Shown: positions 7,339-15,187 of the stretch, piece after piece
Layout of the letters: each line of letters starts with the position of its first letter
Numbering within the stretch: position 1 is the stretch's first letter
Source: Bacteroidota bacterium
GTDB lineage: Bacteria; Bacteroidota; Bacteroidia; Flavobacteriales_D; Sanyastnellaceae
NCBI GenBank assembly: GCA_027624855.1
Contig: JAQBTQ010000006.1
Coordinates: 1 to 64,000, forward strand
DNA: 64,000 nucleotides
Direction of reading: 5' to 3'
Translations under genes and position numbers: made by a program
The notes under the pieces: generated by a model
The model's input: only the letters and a program-made list of their open reading frames with translations
What the model was told of the DNA's origin: nothing
Databases searched by the model: none

Positions 7339-9573
7339 ATGAGCGAAGAAACCCAGAAATCCGAAGAGCAAGCTGAAAATCAAGCTGCTCCTACCGCAGA
7401 AAGCACGGATCAAGAAAACAATCAGGAACAAGAAGCTGCTCCAGCAGAAGAAGTGGTCAATGAAGACGCTCCTCAAGTTGAAGCTGCAGTTGCTGAAGAA
7501 TCTCCAGAATCCACCAAGGAACCCGTTCAAAAATTAGAAGAGCGACCTGCCCTTGCTGAACCAGGAGAATTTGATTGGGAAGCATACGAATCAGAATCTG
7601 ATGATTACGATTCAAAAGACCGAGCTGAGCTTGAGACGACTTATGAAAATTCTCTAAACCTCATTCAAGAAAAAGAGGTTGTGGACGGAACGGTTGTTTC
7701 AATCACTAAAAAAGAGGTGGTTGTCAACATTGGTTACAAGTCTGAAGGAATTGTGAACGCGAGCGAATTCCGTTACAATCCAGACTTGAAAGAAGGGGAC
7801 GTCGTTCCCATTTTCATTGAAAAGCAGGAAGACCAGAATGGTCAATTGATTGTATCGCATCGCACTGCCAGAATCTTCAGCGCTTGGGATAAAATCAACG
7901 AGGCCAATGAAAAAGGGCACATTATCCAAGGTGATGTCAAGTGTCGCACCAAAGGTGGTTTGATTGTTGATGTATTCGGAATTGAGGCATTCCTCCCCGG
8001 ATCACAAGTAGATGTAAAGCCCATCCGAGATTTCGATGTTTACGTCGGAAAGCAGATGGACTTCAAAGTGGTTAAAATCAACCAAGAATTCAAGAATGTC
8101 GTTGTTTCACACAAAGCTTTGATTGAAGCAGAATTGGAGGAACAAAAACGAGTCATCATTGGAGGCTTGGAAAAAGGCCAGGTATTGGAAGGCACCGTCA
8201 AAAACATCACTTCCTATGGAGTATTTGTGGATTTGGGCGGCATCGATGGTCTTGTTCACATCACAGACATGTCATGGGGACGAGTCAATCATCCAGAAGA
8301 GTTGGTCGAATTGGATCAACAACTCAACGTTGTAATCCTCGACTTTGATGACGACAAAAAGCGAATTGCTTTGGGCATGAAGCAATTGACGTCACACCCT
8401 TGGGATTCCATGACAGAGGACTTGGTTGAAGGTGGACGAATCAAAGGAAACGTTGTTGTGATCGCTGACTACGGTGCTTTCGTTGAAATTGCACCTGGAG
8501 TTGAAGGTCTTCTCCATGTTTCTGAAATGAGTTGGTCTCAACACTTACGCAGTGCGCAAGATTTCCTCAGTGTTGGTGATGATATCGAATGTGTCATTTT
8601 GAACATCGATAGGGAAGAGCGAAAAATGTCGCTAGGATTGAAGCAATTGAAGCAGGATCCTTGGGCAGAAATCGACCAGCGTTATCCAGTAAATTCAAAA
8701 CAGAAAGGGGTTGTTCGAAACTTCACGAACTTCGGATTATTTGTAGAGCTCGAAGAAGGAATCGATGGATTGGTGCACATTTCTGACTTGTCATGGTCTA
8801 AGAAAATCAAGCACCCATCGGAATTCTGCAGCATCGGAGATGAGATCGAAGTCGTTGTGCTCGAATTGGACAAAGAGAATCGTCGCATGAGTTTGGGACA
8901 CAAACAGATGGAGGAAAATCCATGGGAGGTGTTCGAAACAATTTTCGCAGTGGGATCAAACCATTCTGGAACGGTCGTAAAGATTGATGGTAACCAAGCA
9001 GTGATTGCCCTTCCTTATGGACTTGAAGGCTCATGTCATGTAAAGCATCTCAATAAAGAAGATGGTACAGCCATTGTTGCCGAAGAAACTGCTGATTTCG
9101 TAGTGCTTGAATTTAACCGTAACGCCAAGCGCATTACAGTAAGCCACACGCGCACGTTTGAGGAAGCTCCGCAGTCAGCAGCGCCAGCAAAAGAACGCAA
9201 ACAGCGTTCCGGCGGTGGAAGCAATCGCATGATGAACGAGGTAAATGCCAGCGTAGAGCGAAGCACATTTGGTGATTTGGATGTATTAAGTGCCTTGAAA
9301 GAGCAAATGGATGAAACTCCTGCTGAAACAAAAGAGTCAGAACCTGCGAAGCCTAAAAAAGCCACTAAAAAGAAAGCCGATGCCGTTGCAGATGAAGCAG
9401 CAACTCTAGAAACTTCCGCTGAAACGGAGGCTTCAGCTTCAGAGGAAGAAGGAGCAGAAAAGGAGGAGGCAAAGCCAAAAGCGAAGAAGGCACCAGCTAA
9501 GAAGGCTGCTACGAAGAAAACAACAGCAAAGAAATCTACATCCAAAACCAAAAAGGATGAAGACAAAAGCTAA
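7339..9573 (+). CDS. rpsA: 30S ribosomal protein S1
   Basis: S1 binds mRNA and helps it onto the 30S subunit. The 744-residue protein carries six S1 (OB-fold) repeats between about residues 111 and 605. The best preserved ones show the pattern GxVxxIxxYGxFVxL..GxxGLxHxSxMSW. Before them is an acidic, glutamate/alanine-rich stretch of about 100 residues. After them is a 140-residue tail that becomes lysine/alanine rich (KKAPAKKAATKK). Such extensions make it much longer than the enterobacterial protein of about 557 residues. I chose ATG 7339 because an upstream in-frame GTG (7279) sits inside a leader hairpin. The gene is monocistronic, with its own promoter and a terminator 27 bases after the stop. 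Confidence 0.95.
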   Translation: MSEETQKSEEQAENQAAPTAESTDQENNQEQEAAPAEEVVNEDAPQVEAAVAEESPESTKEPVQKLEERPALAEPGEFDWEAYESESDDYDSKDRAELETTYENSLNLIQEKEVVDGTVVSITKKEVVVNIGYKSEGIVNASEFRYNPDLKEGDVVPIFIEKQEDQNGQLIVSHRTARIFSAWDKINEANEKGHIIQGDVKCRTKGGLIVDVFGIEAFLPGSQVDVKPIRDFDVYVGKQMDFKVVKINQEFKNVVVSHKALIEAELEEQKRVIIGGLEKGQVLEGTVKNITSYGVFVDLGGIDGLVHITDMSWGRVNHPEELVELDQQLNVVILDFDDDKKRIALGMKQLTSHPWDSMTEDLVEGGRIKGNVVVIADYGAFVEIAPGVEGLLHVSEMSWSQHLRSAQDFLSVGDDIECVILNIDREERKMSLGLKQLKQDPWAEIDQRYPVNSKQKGVVRNFTNFGLFVELEEGIDGLVHISDLSWSKKIKHPSEFCSIGDEIEVVVLELDKENRRMSLGHKQMEENPWEVFETIFAVGSNHSGTVVKIDGNQAVIALPYGLEGSCHVKHLNKEDGTAIVAEETADFVVLEFNRNAKRITVSHTRTFEEAPQSAAPAKERKQRSGGGSNRMMNEVNASVERSTFGDLDVLSALKEQMDETPAETKESEPAKPKKATKKKADAVADEAATLETSAETEASASEEEGAEKEEAKPKAKKAPAKKAATKKTTAKKSTSKTKKDEDKS

Positions 9574-9600
9574 ACTTCACTTCGAAGAATAACCCATGAA

Positions 9601-9629
9601 AAAAGGGAAGTCATATGGCTTCCCTTTTT
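9601..9629 (+). terminator. Terminator of rpsA
   Basis: AAAAGGGAAG, loop of eight bases, CTTCCCTTTT: a perfect 10-bp stem ending in a T run, 27 bases after the rpsA stop codon. It shows that the ATG at 9596 is not the pyrR start. Confidence 0.9.
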
Positions 9630-9638
9630 CTTTGAATG

Positions 9639-9646
9639 TATCTTTG
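9639..9646 (+). promoter_or_regulatory. -7 box of the pyrR-pyrB promoter
   Basis: TATCTTTG matches TAnnTTTG. It ends only six bases before ATG 9653, so the transcript would have almost no leader. Confidence 0.6.
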
Positions 9647-9652
9647 TACCCG

Positions 9653-10198
9653 ATGGAATCACAGGTCCTAATGGATGAAGCTCTTTTTGAGCGTGTATTG
9701 GATAGGCTAACACATCAGTTGCTTGAACATCATGATTTCACCGAAACAGACCTTGTGGGCCTTCAACCTCGCGGTTTTTGGTTAGCGCAAATCTTCCAAG
9801 AAAGGATTCAAAAGTTACTTCCGAATGCCCAGATTAATTGTGGAGGATTGGATGTCACCTTTCACAGGGATGATTTTCGCAGAAGAGAAAAACCCATTTC
9901 ACCTGCGTCAACGCACATGCCATTCATTGTAGAGAAGAGGAATGTGATTCTAATCGATGATGTTCTTTTCACGGGAAGAACGATTCGAGCGGGTCTCGAT
10001 GCACTCTTGGCTCATGGAAGACCTGAATCAGTGCAGTTATTGGTTCTAGTTGATCGACGTTTCCAAAGAGAATTGCCCATTGAGCCACAATACATAGGTA
10101 AATCAGTCGACAGCATCGATTATCAGTATGTGCAAGTACTGAAGAATGAGGACAGCAGACGTTGTCAAGTCATGTTATTCAACAAGAAGCCGGAATGA
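9653..10198 (+). CDS. pyrR: PyrR: pyr operon regulator / uracil phosphoribosyltransferase
   Basis: PyrR-family proteins bind uridine nucleotides and PRPP. In Bacillus they control pyr mRNA by attenuation and also make UMP from uracil. The 181-residue protein has the PRPP-binding loop VILIDDVLFTGRT at residues 98-110 and the family segment around LQPRGFWLA. The ATG at 9653 is preferred over 9596 (inside the rpsA terminator); 9671 is a second possibility. The stop overlaps the pyrB start as ATGA, so the two genes are translationally coupled. I see no obvious PyrR-type attenuator in the very short leader, so control here may be by enzyme activity only or act elsewhere. Confidence 0.9.
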   Translation: MESQVLMDEALFERVLDRLTHQLLEHHDFTETDLVGLQPRGFWLAQIFQERIQKLLPNAQINCGGLDVTFHRDDFRRREKPISPASTHMPFIVEKRNVILIDDVLFTGRTIRAGLDALLAHGRPESVQLLVLVDRRFQRELPIEPQYIGKSVDSIDYQYVQVLKNEDSRRCQVMLFNKKPE

Positions 10199-11127
10199 AT
10201 CAACTATCTGTTCGTCATTTAACCGGTATTAGGGGACTCACGGAAAATGATGTCCAATTGATTTTCCAGGCGGCGAAGGAATTTAAAGAGGTCATCAATC
10301 GCCCTATCAAAAAAGTACCTTCGCTTCGAGATCTGACAATTGCCAACCTTTTTTTTGAAAATTCAACGCGTACGAGGCTTTCATTCGAACTTGCAGAGAA
10401 GCGTCTCAGCGCGGATGTCGTGAATTTTTCAGCCGGAAGCAGCTCGGTTTCAAAAGGAGAAACCTTAGTGGATACCGTCAATAACATTTTGGCTATGAAG
10501 GTGGACTTGGTGGTAATGAGGCACCCCCATCCTGGAGCATCGCAATTTTTAGCCAATAAGGTTGATACGATCGTGGTCAATGCTGGCGATGGCACCCATG
10601 AACATCCGACACAAGCACTCCTTGACGCCTTTAGTTTGCAAGAAAAACTTGGTGACCTTTCGAATAAGAATGTAGCAATTGTTGGAGACATTCGTCATTC
10701 TCGGGTGGCATTAAGCAACATCCTTTGTCTAAAGCTACTTGGCGCAAATGTTAGGGTATGTGGTCCCAAGACTTTGATACCGAAGGGAATCAATTCAATG
10801 GGAGTTGATGTAAGCCATAATTTACAAGAAACCCTCGAGTGGTGTGACGTAGCGAACATGTTAAGAATTCAGCTGGAGCGCCAAGAAAAGGGAACCGTAC
10901 CGTACTTTCCTTCATTGCGAGAATATGCAATGACCTTTGGATTGAATAAGGATAGGCTGGACAAACTTGACCATGAAATCACCATTTTACATCCTGGACC
11001 AATCAATCGAGGGGTAGAAATCACGAGTGATGTAGCCGATGGAAACCACTCGATCATTTTGAATCAAGTAGAGAACGGAGTGGCCATTCGAATGGCTGTT
11101 TTGTATTTGCTGGCTTCGAAGACCTAA
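10195..11127 (+). CDS. pyrB: Aspartate carbamoyltransferase, catalytic chain
   Basis: PyrB joins carbamoyl phosphate to aspartate, the first committed step of pyrimidine synthesis in the cytoplasm. The 310-residue length is normal. Key motifs are present: the carbamoyl phosphate loop FFENSTRTRLSFE at about residues 53-65, HPTQALLDAF near 136, and LHPGPINRGVE near 265 that contacts the substrates. The start at 10195 overlaps the pyrR stop by four bases. No pyrI regulatory chain follows, which fits the PyrR-associated type that lacks the regulatory subunit. Confidence 0.96.
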   Translation: MNQLSVRHLTGIRGLTENDVQLIFQAAKEFKEVINRPIKKVPSLRDLTIANLFFENSTRTRLSFELAEKRLSADVVNFSAGSSSVSKGETLVDTVNNILAMKVDLVVMRHPHPGASQFLANKVDTIVVNAGDGTHEHPTQALLDAFSLQEKLGDLSNKNVAIVGDIRHSRVALSNILCLKLLGANVRVCGPKTLIPKGINSMGVDVSHNLQETLEWCDVANMLRIQLERQEKGTVPYFPSLREYAMTFGLNKDRLDKLDHEITILHPGPINRGVEITSDVADGNHSIILNQVENGVAIRMAVLYLLASKT

Positions 11128-11168
11128 CTATTGCACTTTCTTCTATATTTACAACATACAAGCGATTC

Positions 11169-11546
11169 ATGAAATTCTCCACCGAAATCAAAGACAAGAT
11201 TGCCATTGTCACTTCTCAAGTTGAAAAATTAGATGCATTGCATGCCCCTGAATTAAAAGGGGAGTTGGTACGTATCGCCAAGGAAGGCACCAATCACATC
11301 GTTTTGGATTTGGAGCAGTCTCGGTATTGCGACAGTTCTGGCCTAAGTGCTGTACTCATTGGAAATCGATTATGCCGAGACTCCGGTGGAAGCTTTGTAT
11401 TATCTGGACTTCAACCTTCTGTTGAGAAACTTGTCCAAATCAGTCAACTCGATAAGGTATTGAAAATTGTCCCTACGGCATCCGAAGGATTTGACTTCCT
11501 TGTAATGGAAATCACTGAAAAAGAAGTAGGCTCCGGCTCTAACTAA
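11169..11546 (+). CDS. STAS-domain anti-sigma factor antagonist-like protein
   Basis: A 125-residue single-domain STAS protein like SpoIIAA/RsbV, which in partner-switch pathways binds a kinase/anti-sigma factor when its serine is unphosphorylated. The conserved phosphoacceptor segment is YCDSSGLSAVL (serines 56-57 after D55). No matching kinase, phosphatase or sigma factor lies beside it. Its partners are therefore unknown; the SiaB/SiaC pair near 45.6-46.5 kb is a different type of switch. It starts 41 bases after pyrB and 24 bases before the next gene, so it could be part of a longer transcript. Confidence 0.88.
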   Translation: MKFSTEIKDKIAIVTSQVEKLDALHAPELKGELVRIAKEGTNHIVLDLEQSRYCDSSGLSAVLIGNRLCRDSGGSFVLSGLQPSVEKLVQISQLDKVLKIVPTASEGFDFLVMEITEKEVGSGSN

Positions 11547-11570
11547 TTCTAACCCATTCATTCAAACACG

Positions 11571-12353
11571 ATGAAGCACATTGTACTTTTTGTTTTCTCA
11601 CTCCTGTCACTTGCTGTTGTGGCGCAGTGTGATCCTGATTTTGACTTCGGAGATGCTGAGTGGGGAGCTTCTCCCGACCCATCAGTTGGTGATCAATTTG
11701 ACACCGCTTATGTCGACGTTCCCTATGCAGATGTGTTTCATGTGCTCGTCCCAACAGACGCATCAGCAATTGATCCGATGTTCACCCTTCCATTGGATTC
11801 AGTGATTTTGTTGAATGTGACACTGATTGACACCGTGACGTCCGAAACGATGGCACTAGAGGATATTGGATTGGAAATAGTTTGCAACAATCTTGGGTCT
11901 TCACCCGACCCTTGCACCCTCATTTCAGGCGCCCAATATTGCGCTTCTTTAGAAGGTACTCCAACAACTGGAGGAGTCTTTCAAATGTCCCTGGACGTGA
12001 ACGCATTTGTTACAATTTTCGGCGTTGCAGTGGCTCAACCCTATCAGTTCAATGGTTACATTCTAGATGTTATTGGTGAGTCTACAGGGAATAATGTTGC
12101 AGAATCATCAAATGACATTCATTGGAAATTGTTTCCAAATCCTGCAAATGACCAACTCGAAATCCAAGGATTACCTGCTGATGCTAAAATTGAAATCTTC
12201 AACGCATCAGGTCAGTTGATCACGGTGGAGGAATCATCCATGCGCGGGTTGAATCGGTCGTTCGAAACGAGCACTTGGACTGCTGGCCTCTATTTCGTCG
12301 TCAGCACGACTGGTCATGGCGTTCAATCCCGACAGGTTGTCATCGAACATTAA
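11571..12353 (+). CDS. Secreted protein with type IX sorting domain, function unknown
   Basis: A 260-residue protein with a signal peptide (hydrophobic FVFSLLSLAVVA, cut near AQC) and a C-terminal type A sorting domain (WKLFPNPANDQLEIQG ... AGLYFVVS). It should be exported by the type IX system. The roughly 160-residue middle has four or five cysteines and a beta-rich, acidic character but no family I recognise. The region around DVPYADVFHVLVPTDASA resembles uncharacterised Bacteroidota proteins in which it precedes the sorting domain; that comparison is from memory and uncertain. Confidence 0.8.
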   Translation: MKHIVLFVFSLLSLAVVAQCDPDFDFGDAEWGASPDPSVGDQFDTAYVDVPYADVFHVLVPTDASAIDPMFTLPLDSVILLNVTLIDTVTSETMALEDIGLEIVCNNLGSSPDPCTLISGAQYCASLEGTPTTGGVFQMSLDVNAFVTIFGVAVAQPYQFNGYILDVIGESTGNNVAESSNDIHWKLFPNPANDQLEIQGLPADAKIEIFNASGQLITVEESSMRGLNRSFETSTWTAGLYFVVSTTGHGVQSRQVVIEH

Positions 12354-12373
12354 ACACACTGAGCCATTAAACA

Positions 12374-13294
12374 TTGCAGTTTGAAGTTGTGATAATTGGC
12401 TGTGGTGCAGCAACGCCAACTTTGCGCCACAGACCGAGTTCACAAGCGATAAACTGGTGTGGTAAGTGGTTCGTTGTAGACGCTGGGGAAGGGGTGCAGG
12501 TTGGGCTTCGCGAAAATCGAATTCCAATTCAAAAAATCCATTGTGTCTGCATCTCTCACATGCATGGTGATCATGTATTCGGCTTGCCCGGATTAATTGG
12601 AAGCATGAACCTTTATGGTCGAAAAGAATCGCTAACCATTATCGGACCGGCCCCATTGAAAGAGTTTTTATGGAATTGTTTACGTTCCACTGAAACCCAT
12701 ATTCGATTCGAAATCAACTTCATAGTTCCAGAGGAACATGATGCAGTCGTTGTGATGGACTGGGGGGAATCTTCTCTTAAAAGCGTTCCGGTTAAGCACA
12801 GAATTCCAGCATTTGGATATGCTTTTGAATTCAAGCCTACAAAAAGAAACTTGATTAAAAGCAAAATTGATTTGCATCAATTATCGCGTAGTGAAATACT
12901 GGCTTTAAAATCAGGACAGCATATGACGAGGGAGGATGGCACCTTCTTGAACCCTAACGAGCTTTGCCTTCCACTTAAATCCTCCCTGAAATACGTTTAC
13001 AGTGGGGATACACGTCCCTGTCAACAGTTAGAGCAAGCAGCAGATCAAGCTGACCTCCTTTACCATGAAGCTACCTTCACTCACGATTTGGCTAAAAGGG
13101 CAAAGGAAACAGGTCATTCTACTGCTAGAGAAGCAGGTCAAGTTGCGACACGTGCGATGTCAAAAAGATTGCTCATTGGTCATTTTTCGAGTCGGTATAA
13201 GGATGAAAGCAAACTTTTAAAGGAGGCTGAAGAATTTCATGAGAATGTCCTATTGGCTCATGATGGATTGAGAATTGCACTTAAGCCAGAATAA
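12374..13294 (+). CDS. rnz: Ribonuclease Z
   Basis: RNase Z cuts the 3' trailer from tRNA precursors. The tRNA-Ser in this window lacks an encoded CCA, so such processing is needed. The 306-residue length fits the short (ElaC) form. The metallo-beta-lactamase zinc motif is HMHGDH at about residue 60, with further ligands in YSGDTRPC and the late GHFSSRY segment. The best start is a TTG at 12374: a stop codon lies two codons upstream in frame, and the next possible start (GTG 12389) would cut into the first beta strand. The use of TTG is unusual here. Confidence 0.92.
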   Translation: MQFEVVIIGCGAATPTLRHRPSSQAINWCGKWFVVDAGEGVQVGLRENRIPIQKIHCVCISHMHGDHVFGLPGLIGSMNLYGRKESLTIIGPAPLKEFLWNCLRSTETHIRFEINFIVPEEHDAVVVMDWGESSLKSVPVKHRIPAFGYAFEFKPTKRNLIKSKIDLHQLSRSEILALKSGQHMTREDGTFLNPNELCLPLKSSLKYVYSGDTRPCQQLEQAADQADLLYHEATFTHDLAKRAKETGHSTAREAGQVATRAMSKRLLIGHFSSRYKDESKLLKEAEEFHENVLLAHDGLRIALKPE

Positions 13295-13309
13295 GACCCG
13301 CAAGTTTAT

Positions 13310-13337
13310 TTGGAATGGTTCTTAATAGTTAAGTTTG
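13310..13337 (+). promoter_or_regulatory. Promoter of the LuxR-type regulator
   Basis: TTG (13310-13312), 17-base spacer, TAAGTTTG (13330-13337). Both elements of the Bacteroidota promoter are present. The -7 box ends seven bases before the ATG at 13345. Confidence 0.6.
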
Positions 13338-13344
13338 CATTCCC

Positions 13345-14028
13345 ATGAGTACGCATGTTTTAATCGCTGATAGTAGCCCAGTGTTTCGATATGGGTTGGA
13401 TGAAATTCTTAGCAAAAAAGAAGGGTTTCACGTAACAGCACATGCTGGCAGTGGTGAAGAATTAGAGGCAATTCTCAAAGAACCCAAAAATCAATGCGAC
13501 CTCGTCATCATCGATTGCCTTTCAACGGGATTTGGAGTTGACAACATACTGTCGTCGTTGAGGCTAAGACCGAACATTAAAATGTTAGCCATCACATCTT
13601 CCCACAGTGGACAGAGCATCGTGAATTCTTTGCGCGCAGGCATAACGAGTTACGTGAAAAAGGACTGCAGCATGGAAGAGGTGATCCAAGCAATTGAAGA
13701 GACCAGCAAAGGAGGAACGTTTTTCTGTGGACAGATTCTCGCCGCAATTGAAGCAGAAAGTATTGAAGTGGATGACTTGGAACTTGCCAATGCCAATTGC
13801 GATCCGATTTTATTAACCGAGCGTGAAATCGAGGTTTTGACTTTGATTTCAGAGGGGCTCACGAATGTGCAAATTGCAGATAAGCTTTTTTTGTCAAACC
13901 ACACCGTGAACACCCATCGAAAGAACATCATGCAAAAGCTTGGAGTGAAAAACACCGCCTCAATGGTCATGTTCGCCGTTAAATCAGGATTTGTTAGTCC
14001 CAATCGCTTTTTATTTCAGAATAGTTAA
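13345..14028 (+). CDS. LuxR/NarL-type response regulator
   Basis: A 227-residue two-domain regulator. Residues 1-125 are a receiver domain with the likely phosphorylated aspartate in VIIDCLSTG (D57) and the conserved lysine in SYVKKD. Residues about 155-215 are a LuxR helix-turn-helix (LTEREIEVLTLISEGLTN ... HTVNTHRKNIM). Of the usual N-terminal acidic pair only D9 is obvious (IADSSP), so metal binding may be weaker than normal. No histidine kinase is adjacent, so the signal is unknown. It has its own promoter. Confidence 0.92.
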   Translation: MSTHVLIADSSPVFRYGLDEILSKKEGFHVTAHAGSGEELEAILKEPKNQCDLVIIDCLSTGFGVDNILSSLRLRPNIKMLAITSSHSGQSIVNSLRAGITSYVKKDCSMEEVIQAIEETSKGGTFFCGQILAAIEAESIEVDDLELANANCDPILLTEREIEVLTLISEGLTNVQIADKLFLSNHTVNTHRKNIMQKLGVKNTASMVMFAVKSGFVSPNRFLFQNS

Positions 14029-14113
14029 AACACCCCAAAGGGCTCCTATTATTTGGACTTTGGCTTCTGAAAACCGACATTTGCAGTCGCTTAATGACAG
14101 TTGACTGACCCTG

Positions 14114-15187
14114 ATGATGATTGAAACTTCCTCCTTTTTTGACATTCACAAAACCGAAACTTCTCGAATCAATCAAGTCGATTTCGACAACCTTGAATTT
14201 GGAAGGGTATTTTCGGATCACATGTTCTTAATGGAATATGAAAATGGTGAATGGATGCGTGGCAAGATTGAGCCATACGGCCCATTTACTATGAGTCCTG
14301 CTTCCATGGTATTCCACTATGGTCAAGCAATTTTTGAAGGAATGAAGGCTTATCGAATGGCAGACGGCGGCGTCTCCATTTTTCGACCAGGAAAAAACAT
14401 CGAACGATTCAATTTATCCGCAAAGCGGATGTGCATGCCGGAAGTTCCTGAAGACATTTTCATGGAGGCTCTTGCTACACTCGTAGAGCTCGATAAAGAA
14501 TGGGTGCCAGGAGGCGATGAATCTTCTCTATACATCAGGCCGTTCATGATTGCAACGGATTCATATGTTGGTGTAAAAGCAAGTGAGAAATATGCATTCA
14601 GCATTTTTACTTGCCCAGTAGGTGCATACTACAAAGGAAATGTGAGTGTCAAAGTCGAAAGAAATTACACAAGAGCGACCCCAGGAGGTACCGGCTATGC
14701 AAAAGCTGCAGGTAATTACGCGGGTTCACTGTATCCATCACGACTAGCAAGAGAAGAAGGATTTGATCAGCTGATATGGACTGATGCGATTGAGCACGAG
14801 TACATCGAAGAAAGTGGTACAATGAATGCCATGTTTGTGCTAAATGGGGGACTTGTATCACCTGCAACTAGCGACACCATCTTAAATGGTGTAACCCGGG
14901 ATTCGGTACTTACCATCGCCCGTGATTTGGGAATCAATGTGGACATTCGGAAAGTCGCTGTTAGCGAACTTCGTAGTGGATTGGAGTCTGGCTCGATCAC
15001 TGAAGCTTTTGGCGTGGGAACGGCAGCCACCATTAAACCCATTGCTGAAATCGGAATTGACGGGATTCACTACCCCTTGAAGCACGTCAATCATGCGAAA
15101 AGCGTAGCGAATCAGCTGCTGAATGAACTTGATGGCATACGGAGAGGCAAAATCGAAGATCGTCATGCATGGAACATTCCTATTTAA
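14114..15187 (+). CDS. ilvE: Branched-chain amino acid aminotransferase
   Basis: IlvE moves the amino group between glutamate and the keto acids of valine, leucine and isoleucine, using pyridoxal phosphate. The 357-residue length fits the longer (BCAT type II) group. The PLP lysine is K197 in GTGYAKAAGNYAGSL, and the class IV signature continues with EYIEESGTMNAMFVL. GVTRDSVLTIARDLG is the usual cofactor-phosphate segment. Two adjacent ATG codons at 14114 and 14117 are both possible starts. The downstream outer-membrane gene overlaps by 19 bases but is functionally unrelated. Confidence 0.95.
   Translation: MMIETSSFFDIHKTETSRINQVDFDNLEFGRVFSDHMFLMEYENGEWMRGKIEPYGPFTMSPASMVFHYGQAIFEGMKAYRMADGGVSIFRPGKNIERFNLSAKRMCMPEVPEDIFMEALATLVELDKEWVPGGDESSLYIRPFMIATDSYVGVKASEKYAFSIFTCPVGAYYKGNVSVKVERNYTRATPGGTGYAKAAGNYAGSLYPSRLAREEGFDQLIWTDAIEHEYIEESGTMNAMFVLNGGLVSPATSDTILNGVTRDSVLTIARDLGINVDIRKVAVSELRSGLESGSITEAFGVGTAATIKPIAEIGIDGIHYPLKHVNHAKSVANQLLNELDGIRRGKIEDRHAWNIPI

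Noticed and set aside
9036-9566. 176-codon frame antisense to the rpsA tail
   Set aside because: It comes from the biased lysine/alanine codons of S1 on the other strand. The peptide is low-complexity serine/alanine/phenylalanine with no start context.
11144-11151. TATATTTA as promoter box of the STAS gene
   Set aside because: The last base mismatches the consensus and the nearest TTG is only ten bases away, so the call is not supported.
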